Below, in pieces: positions 47,418-55,413 of a stretch of 56,963 bases of DNA. The position numbers were made by a program, and so were the translations under genes. This stretch comes from a virus: positions 1-56,963 of the IMG/VR virus record IMGVR_UViG_3300030117_006614; one strand, 5' to 3'. The notes under the pieces are model-generated. The model did not search any database and had not been told where the DNA came from. It saw nothing but the letters and a program-made list of their open reading frames with translations. Numbering within the stretch: position 1 is the stretch's first letter; each line of letters starts with the position of its first letter.

Positions 47418-48433
47418 GCTGTTACTCCTGCGGCATCGGTTGTTGCCAAAACAGTCAACGGACTATCAACCTCATTCCCCCAAACATGCCAGCCTTCACT
47501 ACGCTCTCGCGCAAACAACTCCAGTTTCAGTTGGTCTGGAAACATCTGTTCAATGCGTTCGCGCACTTCCCCAGGTTTTCGGCTGTGCTCTTGGCGTGCT
47601 GCCGATATAAATTGGCGCACGTTGCGGGCACCTCGGGGTTTTGGGATTTTACCCCGTTTGCCAATCAGACATAGTTCACATTGGCTCATGGTGTAGAAAC
47701 CGGGATTTACTTTCTGCTTATCCCACACGAAACCCACTGTAGCCCACTCAAAGCCCCAAGCTTTTAGCAACTCTATTCCTTGGTCTAAGTGGGGGCTTGT
47801 TACCCACATAAACAACAAACAATCTTGGGCAGCTAAAGAAGCTATATCCAACTTTTTTAGTTCTTTTAATGTCATGGTGGGGTAGTGTTTTTCTGCCCCT
47901 CCAGTTTCTTTGCCCCCCTTACCGTTGTGTTGTTTTTGGCCTTTGTAGTCCCACGGCGGGTCTACATACAGGATTTCAAACTTTGGGGTAAGAGGCAGGG
48001 GTATTTGTGTCCCTGCTGGCTTGGGACGCTTCGTACATACGACCCGCCAACCCCAAGTCCAATCCTCAGAGTCCACCTCTTCAACACGGGCAACCTTTGT
48101 TATGCCTGTACCCTTTTCCCCACTCCACCAGAAAACGGGCTTTCCAGCTTCAAGAGCCATATTAAGAATACGGGCTGTGGCTCTTCCAACCTTTTCTCCC
48201 GACGTAACGAAAACATCGTAAACAGGTTTCCCCGTAGTCAGGTTCTTTTTGTGGACTACGCCATGCTCCCAAGCATCCCAATCTCCCTTCCAGTTTGCAG
48301 CGTGGTCACTGCGACCTGTGCGTACACGTACAGTTCTATCTGAACGGGCTTGCAGGGTTTCTAAAAGCTGGTGAGCAGCTTCTTCGATTTCGGCAGGGGT
48401 TTCGTGGTATCCGTGTGCATAAAAAACTCGCAT
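47414..48433 (-). CDS. MT-A70-family adenine methyltransferase with N-terminal extension (339 aa)
   Basis: The C-terminal two thirds is an MT-A70-type N6-adenine DNA methyltransferase: EILYVDPPWDYKGQ with the catalytic DPPW at 158-161, then LFMWVTSPHLDQGIELLKAWGFEW and CELCLIGKRGK strands of the Rossmann-like core. It methylates adenine in DNA using S-adenosylmethionine and may hide phage DNA from host restriction. The first 140 residues are a distinct domain (MRVFYAHGYHETPAEIEEA, YDVFVTSGEKVGRATARILNMAL, GKPVFWWSG) that resembles Rossmann/TIR-like or nucleoside-deoxyribosyltransferase-like folds by pattern; its role is unknown. The ATG is coupled to the polymerase stop (TAATG) behind GGAGG. 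Confidence 0.85.
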   Translation of the reverse strand: MRVFYAHGYHETPAEIEEAAHQLLETLQARSDRTVRVRTGRSDHAANWKGDWDAWEHGVVHKKNLTTGKPVYDVFVTSGEKVGRATARILNMALEAGKPVFWWSGEKGTGITKVARVEEVDSEDWTWGWRVVCTKRPKPAGTQIPLPLTPKFEILYVDPPWDYKGQKQHNGKGGKETGGAEKHYPTMTLKELKKLDIASLAAQDCLLFMWVTSPHLDQGIELLKAWGFEWATVGFVWDKQKVNPGFYTMSQCELCLIGKRGKIPKPRGARNVRQFISAARQEHSRKPGEVRERIEQMFPDQLKLELFARERSEGWHVWGNEVDSPLTVLATTDAAGVTA

Positions 48434-50958
48434 TATACCTCCAACCAGTTCATGCCGACTTCTGCTTCGGCGGTGTAAGTTAAGAGAGGTTCCACACGAC
48501 GGCGGCGAGTCATGGCAGCTTCTAGTATTTCTGCCACACGTTCACCCTCACTCTCGGGCACCTCAAACAAGAGCGAGTCATGGCACTGGTTTACCAGACC
48601 CGTCTTTTTCTCAAAATCAAACTTAATAATCTCAGAAGAATCTCCGAGCGTAGAAGACGTACCCCAGCCGGGGTTTCCATCGACCAACTCCAGCATCGCC
48701 TCATGGATGACTGATGCCCCGCCCGCCTGGATTGGGTGGTTGACCAACTCGTTTATTTTTTCTTCATCCCGAAAGTCTCTACGTCTACCCCAAATGGCGT
48801 CAGCAATAAAACCCTCCCGCCTGTAGCGATTCCGAATCTCATTCCACCATTTAGGTATTTCAGGGTCAGCACGATTCAAACCATTTACAACGGCCCGAAT
48901 GTCCCTTGGAGTCATGTGGGCATAAATGAGACTACCCGCCTCGTCTTCGACGCTGATAACTTGTTCATGGATGGTCGGGACACTGGCGGCGTATTGCCAT
49001 GCGTATCGGACACTCTTGGTAACGCCTCGCGTAGCCTTGAAAGTGCCTTTGCCCTTTTTATGTCTTTCTTTTGGCGCTCCGTCAAGGCTCCATATTCCTT
49101 GTCCATATACAATCTCCATTGTCTCATTGTGGGGGTCTGCCCCAGTGTTGATGCTTTTGACCAAACGATCGGCCTTGGCTTCTTCTGCGATAAAACGTAA
49201 TTCTAGTTGGTCTGCATCTGCCCCAACGAAGACGTGACCCGGTTGAGGTATAAAAATGTCTCGTAAAAACCCAGGTATATTTTGGGCATTAGGAGCCGAC
49301 GAGGAATACCGGCCCGTTGCTGGTAGGCGGTTGTACGCGGGGTGTACTCGCCCATCGGAAAGTACTAGGTCAGTTTTGAAGGGCGTAATGTAAGTGCTCA
49401 AAAGCTTGGTGTACCTGCGGCACATTCTTACAGCCTGCAAGAACACGGCACGCTCTTCATCGAGATTGTATTTGGTAATCATCTTACGGAGCGTGTCATC
49501 GTCCGTACTCGGGTCACCTGTTTTCTCATTATATTTAACGGGGGCAAGTTTCCAGTCTTTGAAGATGAGTGCCCGTAGTTGGGTGGTGGAGTTTGGGTTG
49601 AAGTTTTCTGGCGCAAGGTCTGTTACAAGCTTGCGGTTCTCTCTCAGCTTTTCTTGAAACTGTACTTCGTGTTCATGCAACCGATTGAAGTCCACATACA
49701 TACCCAAAGACTGCATAGATGTTCCAATCTGCTGTAGCCGGTGCTCGCGTTGGAGTAGGTGCCACTGGTTACGGTCTTTGACACACTTGCCCAAAGGTCT
49801 GGATACTTTGGCTGTGACAGCACAGTCTTTTGCGCAGTATGTGTGCAACTCTAAATCACTACGGGCATCGACAGCGGTATGGTCTGCCTTCCATGCCTCA
49901 GTAAAATCAGAATAGAAGCTGGTAACGAAACCCAAGTTGTGTGGCATTTCATTATCGGAAAGTAAGTGCAGTAAAAGGGTATCGGCATCCAGGCGGGGTG
50001 TTACACCGAAAAACTTTTCACACACCAGGCGGTCATATTGTCCTGCATTGTGGCCCAAGAGTGGTAGGGGTGGGTTACCCAAAAACTCTCTGGTCATTTC
50101 TGAAACAATGTCTTCATCAGTCGCGGTGAAGAATCTTGTGGTCCCATCTATACTTAGAAACGGGACAATCATGCTGAAGCTGGTATTGGCGAAACCGACG
50201 CACCGTAGCTGGGCGTTGAGCGGATTCTTCGCGTCTGTCTCAACGTCGTATGCTATGGGCTTGCCCATTTCTACAAGGCGTTTGAAGCCTGCAGAAACTT
50301 CTTGGGGCGTAGTGGGGAAAAACAACTCGGGGTCTTTCCAATCTAGTTTTCCCTCAAAAAAGCGTAGGGCTTTTCCTATGTCCCGCTGAAACACTGGTCG
50401 CCACTTCGGAGAGCGTAGAACAAAAGACGGGTCGAGCGTATAAGAAACTCTGGCTTTCCCCCAAGGCAAATCCAACTCTTCGCAGGCTCCGCGCATACTG
50501 GTGATGGAAGCATTACCCCCACGAAGGGTACGCATAGCTTCTGCACCAAGACAAATAATGTATTTACAACCTTCTATTTCTCGGAGCAATCTCCCTCTAC
50601 AAGCAACAGCCGGTGTAAGTAAAAGCGGTTTCTTCTCTTTTCTGAGAACCTTGTTTGCCCGCGAGTGTTTCACCATAAATGTGTCGAGCCTATTTTGTGG
50701 GGGCCGACACGAGATAGCGTAGGTGATGAGGCAGTCTTCTCGGACAATCCCCACTTCGTTGAGTGCAAGTTGAATCTCTTGGCCAGCGGGACCGACAAAG
50801 GGCCTACCCTCAAACTCTTCGTGAGTACCAGGCGTGTCGCCTATGATGGCGATGCGGTCACTAGAATGTGTCTCAGCCAACACAGGCGTAAACTTATCCT
50901 CAGTCCGCCAATGTTTTCCGAGTGAACACAGTTCACACTTTGCGCCTTCGATATTCAC
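48433..50958 (-). CDS. Family A DNA polymerase fused to a UDG-like domain (841 aa)
   Basis: Residues 1-200 match family 4 uracil-DNA glycosylase: CELC (8, 11), IIGDTPGTHEEFEGRPFVGPAG (39-59), CRPPQNR (84-90) and C120, the four Cys that would hold a 4Fe-4S cluster. The usual HPS motif is LDPS at 175-178, with Asp for His, so glycosylase activity is doubtful. A 3'-5' exonuclease follows, DVETD (238-242), GHNAGQYD (302-309), YCAKD (374-378). The polymerase domain has TGRYSSSAPNAQNIP (548-562), motif A ADADQLELR (580-588), motif B K648/Y652/Y656 and motif C CHDSLLFEV (about 800). Tyr 652 corresponds to Phe 762 of E. coli Pol I. A GTG start at 50958 is chosen for a GGGGTG site; an in-frame GTG at 51042 has none. 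Confidence 0.9.
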   Translation of the reverse strand: MNIEGAKCELCSLGKHWRTEDKFTPVLAETHSSDRIAIIGDTPGTHEEFEGRPFVGPAGQEIQLALNEVGIVREDCLITYAISCRPPQNRLDTFMVKHSRANKVLRKEKKPLLLTPAVACRGRLLREIEGCKYIICLGAEAMRTLRGGNASITSMRGACEELDLPWGKARVSYTLDPSFVLRSPKWRPVFQRDIGKALRFFEGKLDWKDPELFFPTTPQEVSAGFKRLVEMGKPIAYDVETDAKNPLNAQLRCVGFANTSFSMIVPFLSIDGTTRFFTATDEDIVSEMTREFLGNPPLPLLGHNAGQYDRLVCEKFFGVTPRLDADTLLLHLLSDNEMPHNLGFVTSFYSDFTEAWKADHTAVDARSDLELHTYCAKDCAVTAKVSRPLGKCVKDRNQWHLLQREHRLQQIGTSMQSLGMYVDFNRLHEHEVQFQEKLRENRKLVTDLAPENFNPNSTTQLRALIFKDWKLAPVKYNEKTGDPSTDDDTLRKMITKYNLDEERAVFLQAVRMCRRYTKLLSTYITPFKTDLVLSDGRVHPAYNRLPATGRYSSSAPNAQNIPGFLRDIFIPQPGHVFVGADADQLELRFIAEEAKADRLVKSINTGADPHNETMEIVYGQGIWSLDGAPKERHKKGKGTFKATRGVTKSVRYAWQYAASVPTIHEQVISVEDEAGSLIYAHMTPRDIRAVVNGLNRADPEIPKWWNEIRNRYRREGFIADAIWGRRRDFRDEEKINELVNHPIQAGGASVIHEAMLELVDGNPGWGTSSTLGDSSEIIKFDFEKKTGLVNQCHDSLLFEVPESEGERVAEILEAAMTRRRRVEPLLTYTAEAEVGMNWLEV

Positions 50959-51089
50959 CGAGCACCCCAAAAGAAGAAAAAAGAAGCAGACTATGTCCCG
51001 GCCTGCCAGCGGTGGTGCGGAGTAAAAGAAAGAAAACCGCACGGTATACAGGAAACACGGTGAAAGCGTGCAACCCGATAGGCTACTAA

Positions 51090-51614
51090 CTAGTCAGCAA
51101 GAAAGTCAAAATCCTCGACAGCCTTAGTTTCAGCGGCTTGAGAGACAGGCTTCCCGGCGCCGTTACTCGTTTCCACTTCAACATCTTGGGGCGTGAGGTT
51201 GGCGACTTCTTGCATCTGCGTGTAGCGGCCCTTCCCATAAAAAGTGTATTTCGGGTAAGAGCCCATGACGGCCTTACCAGTGCTATCCATTTCGGGCGGA
51301 ACGTAGTTAAAGTAGACTGTCTTTCCAGCCAACTTCTCGAAAGGAATCTTACTCTTTCCAGTAAGCTTCGACTCGGGCACACCTGCGGAAAGCAGGAACG
51401 CTTTGACGAAAGGCATTGAAGCTGCGGAGGACGTGTTGAAAGAATCCTTGTGGCGAACGCCATCAGTCATCATGTACACGTACAAACGGCCAGAGTCGTC
51501 AAAGTAACTAAACTCCACAATCTGTGCTGTGTGCAGCCCAGCTTTGAGGTAGCCAATGCCACCGGTAGCGGCGCTAACGCCTGTAAAATCAAGTTCGATA
51601 TTGAGTTTTTCCAT
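51090..51614 (-). CDS. Single-stranded DNA-binding-like protein (174 aa)
   Basis: A beta-rich core (YLKAGLHTAQIVEFSYFDDSGRLYVYMMTDG near 22-52, KTVYFNYVPPEMDSTG near 98-113) and a disordered tail ending acidic EDFDFLAD, like the acidic tips of SSB proteins that recruit partners. It follows the Sak4-like ATPase, a common pair in phage recombination sets. It may bind single strands during replication or annealing. SSB identity is inferred from tail, size and neighbour, not from a clear OB-fold signature. GGTGAT precedes the ATG by five bases. Confidence 0.68.
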   Translation of the reverse strand: MEKLNIELDFTGVSAATGGIGYLKAGLHTAQIVEFSYFDDSGRLYVYMMTDGVRHKDSFNTSSAASMPFVKAFLLSAGVPESKLTGKSKIPFEKLAGKTVYFNYVPPEMDSTGKAVMGSYPKYTFYGKGRYTQMQEVANLTPQDVEVETSNGAGKPVSQAAETKAVEDFDFLAD

Positions 51615-51620
51615 TGTATA

Positions 51621-52508
51621 TCACCATACGTCTTGGGTTGAATCAACGAACATTTCGTCGATGAGGTTATCGCGGGAATTCCGAATCACTGCCCTATGCA
51701 GCGCATCTTGCAGAACCCAGCGGATATGCTTTGTATCTTTCTTGCCTTCGAGTTTCTTGGCGGCAGCTTTAAGTGTTTCTCTCCACTCTTCGATGCCCTC
51801 TGCCAATACACTCACGGCTAAACTTTCTGCGGTTTTCTCCATCCACTCCATCCCCTTCGGGCGGGAGACTTCGTACCCAGCAGCGCGGAGCGCCTCCCCA
51901 AGATTCATCGGGGCAGGGTCAGGGAAAATACTCAACCGGTCACCACGGATATTTTCTTTGTCGGGGCCGGTACGGAGAACATATTTCCAGGGGGCAGCAG
52001 TCTCATCGTACTCAACTTGAGCGACTACATCTGCAAAGGCTGAAAACTGTTCGGGCAGTTGGCCTGGAAGCTTGGGCCCACCACGTACATACTTACCAGA
52101 AGAAACTCGGGCGGGGGTGTAGTGGCAGTTAAATATAACGTGCGTACCTTTCTCATTCGCATACCGGGCAGCGTCACGGACAAAGAAAACATCTGACCTA
52201 AGCTGGCGCCACATATCACCAAAGCTGTGGGTTTTTTCTAGTTCACCAATCGTGACTTCCGCAAGTAGGGAAAAGTCATCGACAACGATGGTCGGGTATT
52301 TCTCACAGTTCTGCTCAATAATGACTGCAGCTTCTTTGAGAGTCTTAGCCGAGCGTACTTCAATGTTCTCGATGCCCAGGTAGTTTTTTAGTGGGAGCAA
52401 CCCACCACCTTGGGCAATAAAGAGGCCAGCCGAGCCAGCGGCGCCGGTAGCGGTACTCTTACCAGTTTTAGACGGGCCGTAGATTACGGCAAAGATTCCT
52501 TTTTTCAT
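51621..52508 (-). CDS. Sak4-like RecA-fold ATPase (295 aa)
   Basis: A RecA-like ATPase of the phage Sak4 type: Walker A YGPSKTGKSTATG (about residues 9-21), Walker B TIVVDDFSLL (about 73-82), a sensor strand HVIFNCHYTPAR near 123-134 and GGPKLPGQLPEQFSAFADVV near 141-160, which fits the family. Sak4 promotes single-strand annealing with SSB and drives phage recombination. The C-terminal 90 residues are a helical extension. It overlaps the HNH-like gene by four bases and precedes the SSB-like gene by six. Confidence 0.85.
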   Translation of the reverse strand: MKKGIFAVIYGPSKTGKSTATGAAGSAGLFIAQGGGLLPLKNYLGIENIEVRSAKTLKEAAVIIEQNCEKYPTIVVDDFSLLAEVTIGELEKTHSFGDMWRQLRSDVFFVRDAARYANEKGTHVIFNCHYTPARVSSGKYVRGGPKLPGQLPEQFSAFADVVAQVEYDETAAPWKYVLRTGPDKENIRGDRLSIFPDPAPMNLGEALRAAGYEVSRPKGMEWMEKTAESLAVSVLAEGIEEWRETLKAAAKKLEGKKDTKHIRWVLQDALHRAVIRNSRDNLIDEMFVDSTQDVW

Positions 52509-52756
52509 GCTTTCCCTGTTTCGTTGTACTTTTTTCGGTTGTCTTGTGCATCCACTACTTGAGTGTTGTCGTCGCCGTTGCCGCCACCCTGAGACAGAGG
52601 CTTGATGTGGTGAACGTGCTTCCCGTCACCCTTCTTCACTTTGCCTTCTTTTTCTTTTTTTCTACGAGCCTTGTTCCGCAGCACACGGAGGTTCACTGTC
52701 TTTTGGTTGTACTTTTTCATGTACTTGTTCTTGTCTTTTAGAAACTTAAACGGCAT
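52505..52756 (-). CDS. HNH endonuclease-like protein (83 aa)
   Basis: Basic, with GKHVHHIKPLSQGGGNGDDNTQVV (about residues 45-68), matching the H-H ... N of HNH nuclease cores, followed by DAQDNRKKYNE. The Cys pairs often flanking HNH motifs are absent. The start at 52756 overlaps the nuclease stop by 11 bases; a longer frame to 52873 would overlap fully. It may cut DNA, for packaging, recombination or mobility. Because it is a tightly packed operon gene without intron or insert context, a homing role is less likely. Confidence 0.75.
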   Translation of the reverse strand: MPFKFLKDKNKYMKKYNQKTVNLRVLRNKARRKKEKEGKVKKGDGKHVHHIKPLSQGGGNGDDNTQVVDAQDNRKKYNETGKA

Positions 52757-53675
52757 CTTCTTTTCCCCATTGGCATAGTTCGAAAGCATCACACTTTCCG
52801 TATTTACCCCAGCACGTCTGGTCACTATAAACAGCGGGCCATTCCTGCGGGGGCTTACCTTCAAACATATCAACCATCTGCTCTTGCAGGGCTAGGTTTT
52901 TAGCAAACCTCTTCACAGCATCGGGGGCAGGCTCCAACGTTGTCCGGTCAAAGCCGAAAGGCTCGGACAGCTTCACTCGGTTTACGATTAGGCCACCAAA
53001 GTTTTTCCCCCACAGCTTTTTACCAAAAATGTAATACCCGAGAAACTGACCCGAAAGAATGTGTTGGCGCAAAGTTTTGCTTTCGATGCGGTAGCAAGAT
53101 TTGTGGTCAACAATCCAGTATTTTCCTGTCCCATCCTGAACAGCTAAATCTGCGCGTTGGGTAAACAAGAATGTCCCATCACCAGAAACCTTGGGTATCC
53201 GCGCCCGCAACTCTTCCTCCACCATCACGGGCTTCCAGTCACAGTGCCGCCACCGGTTTTCATAGGCACGCAGAGCAAGAATAATGTTTGGGACACTCAC
53301 TCTCCACAGTGCAGCTTCGTGTGCAGTGCCAGCCTTTTCAGCTTCAATCCCTGAGAGCGCGCGCACAGAATCTTCTACTGTCATGTAGGCTTCAGGGTCG
53401 CCGCCATAATTTTCAGTACGTTGTCTTGCGTATAGGTGTGCCAATCCAATGTGTAGGAGGCTCCCCTTTACTAAGGGTTCTGAACTTTTCCAAGTCAGGG
53501 CTCCACTCTCACGCCACGCAAATAAACGAAGACAACGGGAGGCACCTTCGATGCGATGCCAACCACGTTCGGATGGCCCAGCATTTAATAGAATTGGTCC
53601 GGTGCTACAGGTGTGGTCCGCCGTCAAATGGTGGGATGCTCCACAGTGTACGCAGATTGCACAATCGTTAGACAT
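52746..53675 (-). CDS. RecB/Cas4-like PD-(D/E)XK nuclease with Fe-S-type Cys (309 aa)
   Basis: A nuclease of the RecB/Cas4 group: GSLLHIGLAHL (His 75), RADLAV (Asp 176) and IVDHKS (Asp 190, Lys 192) form the active site, then GQFLGYYIF. Cys 48, 288, 295 and 301 fit the one-plus-three Cys pattern of a 4Fe-4S cluster seen in Cas4 and AddB. The N-terminus has a zinc-like set (CAICVHC ... HTC, 5-23). It likely resects ends for the Sak4/SSB system. Start has AAGGA with an A-rich leader; the promoter at 53774-53802 is about 100 bp upstream. Confidence 0.85.
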   Translation of the reverse strand: MSNDCAICVHCGASHHLTADHTCSTGPILLNAGPSERGWHRIEGASRCLRLFAWRESGALTWKSSEPLVKGSLLHIGLAHLYARQRTENYGGDPEAYMTVEDSVRALSGIEAEKAGTAHEAALWRVSVPNIILALRAYENRWRHCDWKPVMVEEELRARIPKVSGDGTFLFTQRADLAVQDGTGKYWIVDHKSCYRIESKTLRQHILSGQFLGYYIFGKKLWGKNFGGLIVNRVKLSEPFGFDRTTLEPAPDAVKRFAKNLALQEQMVDMFEGKPPQEWPAVYSDQTCWGKYGKCDAFELCQWGKEDAV

Positions 53676-53773
53676 TTTTTTCCTTTTTTAAATGAGGCAT
53701 CTATAGCGACCGCCGACATGCCTTCCTGCTCGACTAGAGAGGGGCCCTATGGGGATAGGGTTGGTCAATAAGT

Positions 53774-53802
53774 ATTCTATCAACCTGTATAACAGGTGTC
53801 AA
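53774..53802 (-). promoter_or_regulatory. Strong sigma-70-type promoter with internal palindrome
   Basis: Read leftward: TTGACA (53802-53797), 17 bp, TAGAAT (53779-53774); six and five of six bases match consensus. Transcription would start near 53767 and read the nuclease, HNH, Sak4, SSB-like and polymerase genes. It overlaps the last codons of the SNF2-type helicase gene. Confidence 0.85.
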
Positions 53803-55399
53803 GGGGTCGTGTTGGAAAAAGTGAAGATACCCTGTCCAGCAGGTCTTCTTCGCTACCCGAAAAGGCACCTTCAACCTCCCTTATCACCTCATCCTCTGCC
53901 ACCTCACCAACTGCAGGAAGTTTGTCCATTAGCAACTCGGCAACATGTTCATCAACTGTTCCCGCTGCAATAATATATGAAATCAAAACAGGGCGCTTCT
54001 GCCCCAGTCGGGCAAACCTACCTTCCCACTGGCCGATGGAGCGGGGGGTCCACGGAAGCATCACAAATAGGGCAAGGTCCGTATCCTGCAAGTTTACTGA
54101 CTCGCCCCAGGCGTCACCCGTCCCAACGAGCACGCCGTACTCGCAGGCCATGTATTCATGCCGGATGGTATCCCGCGCATCGGCAGACGTACCACCATGA
54201 GAACACCAAACGGGCACATCAGAATGAAGCTTTTTTATAATGTCAGCACCAAGCCGTTCACAATCTTTTCTACGCCCAGTAAAAACAACTACCTTTTGTT
54301 TAGACATTATTGCAGTCTGTACCCGGTCTATCACATACTTCCGTTTACGCGAAGCTGCCTCTTGGAGCATGACTTCGAACATGTTCTCTTTGTCTCGGGT
54401 TTTTCCCGCACGTTGAATATCTTGCCGAAAACTCGACGGAGCATTCTGCTCTTCCAAATCTAAGTATACGACCTGTCTACGTTTTTCTGGTAGGGCAGCG
54501 TTCAATGCTTGTTGGGTTGTCTTGTGCTTTGACCACTTCAACCGGGTCTGCAATTCTTCTTTGTTTGTAAGCCCATCGTACTTCCAACCATAAGTGTCTT
54601 TGTACCCGCCGCAGTGTCGAACACCAAAATCGTGGAAACTCCCCCACTGCCAAGGTTCTACCAAATCTAACTGTGCCCACAAATCGCGCGGACGATTCGG
54701 AATGGGTGTAGCTGTAAGGCCCAACCTTCTCTTTGCACTTTGGGCAATACGAAACGCAGCCGCAGCCGTGTTGGGTAAGTCTTCCCACTTTGTTGAACCG
54801 TTGGGCAGAATGACGCCCTTCACCCGCTTATGGTTCTTTGCCCAATGAACCTCATCCATTATCAAAGAACTTATTTTCATGCGCAGCAGAGCGTCTTTCC
54901 AGTAGGTGAGAGTTTCCCAACCCGTAATATAAATACAATCTTTTTTGGGCTGAAAGGGGCGAGCGTCCTGACCCTGCAGAATAACGGGCTGAAAGCTTGT
55001 GTACTTCCGTATCTCTTCCTTCCACGTACCTCGGGCAGCAGCCTTGGTGATGACCACCTTGGCGCCCGAATCTGCAGAAGCCCACAAGATACCGACTAAG
55101 GTTTTTCCAGAGCCAGGGGGAGCCCAACCACTGAACCCCGTTCGAGGTAAGGCTTTTTCAAGTATCTTCTGTTGGTGTTCCATCAGAAAACCGCGCACCC
55201 AATCGTGTACGTGTTCTTGGTGCAAGACTCGACGCAGCATTTCTGCGCCAGAGTTGGGGTAGGGATTTTCCATACCCATAAGCGGCAGAGCGTTCATGGG
55301 TACGCGGAACCCATTGTTTCTTTTATTCTGGCGGACGCCTGGTACTTCCCACATATGCGGGGGCACGTCATCCAACCACCTTAATAGTGGTATCAGCAT
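53780..55399 (-). CDS. SNF2/DEAD-type helicase (539 aa)
   Basis: Superfamily 2 helicase of the SNF2 type: Walker A SGWAPPGSGKT (90-100), motif II MDEVHWAKNH (181-190), motif III GLTATPIPN (about 232-240), and the second lobe with VVVFTGRRKDCERL, WCSHGGTSADARD and motif VI QWEGRFARLGQKRPVLISYII. It moves along double-stranded DNA or remodels protein-DNA complexes with ATP. Phage proteins of this kind support replication or recombination. It starts 15 bases after the primase-helicase stop, behind AAGGAAG. Confidence 0.88.
   Translation of the reverse strand: MLIPLLRWLDDVPPHMWEVPGVRQNKRNNGFRVPMNALPLMGMENPYPNSGAEMLRRVLHQEHVHDWVRGFLMEHQQKILEKALPRTGFSGWAPPGSGKTLVGILWASADSGAKVVITKAAARGTWKEEIRKYTSFQPVILQGQDARPFQPKKDCIYITGWETLTYWKDALLRMKISSLIMDEVHWAKNHKRVKGVILPNGSTKWEDLPNTAAAAFRIAQSAKRRLGLTATPIPNRPRDLWAQLDLVEPWQWGSFHDFGVRHCGGYKDTYGWKYDGLTNKEELQTRLKWSKHKTTQQALNAALPEKRRQVVYLDLEEQNAPSSFRQDIQRAGKTRDKENMFEVMLQEAASRKRKYVIDRVQTAIMSKQKVVVFTGRRKDCERLGADIIKKLHSDVPVWCSHGGTSADARDTIRHEYMACEYGVLVGTGDAWGESVNLQDTDLALFVMLPWTPRSIGQWEGRFARLGQKRPVLISYIIAAGTVDEHVAELLMDKLPAVGEVAEDEVIREVEGAFSGSEEDLLDRVSSLFPTRPLDTCYTG
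53784..53796. promoter_or_regulatory. Palindromic operator between -35 and -10
   Basis: CCTGT-ATA-ACAGG, a perfect palindrome with a 3-bp centre, placed exactly between the -35 and -10 boxes. A dimeric regulator bound here would block RNA polymerase. The spacing differs from an E. coli LexA box (CTGT-N8-ACAG). The phage's HTH or ribbon-helix-helix proteins are candidates. Confidence 0.7.
53803..53830. other. 3' end of the helicase gene upstream of the promoter
   Basis: The promoter at 53774-53802 uses the final codons of the helicase gene (stop at 53780). The 100 bp between 53676 and 53773 hold no gene; they form the leader of the nuclease transcript. Confidence 0.5.
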
Positions 55400-55413
55400 G
55401 TTTCTTCCTTTTT

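Noticed and set aside
52505-52756. HNH gene as a homing endonuclease insertion
   Set aside because: It is tightly overlapped with both neighbours and shows no intron or insertion boundaries.
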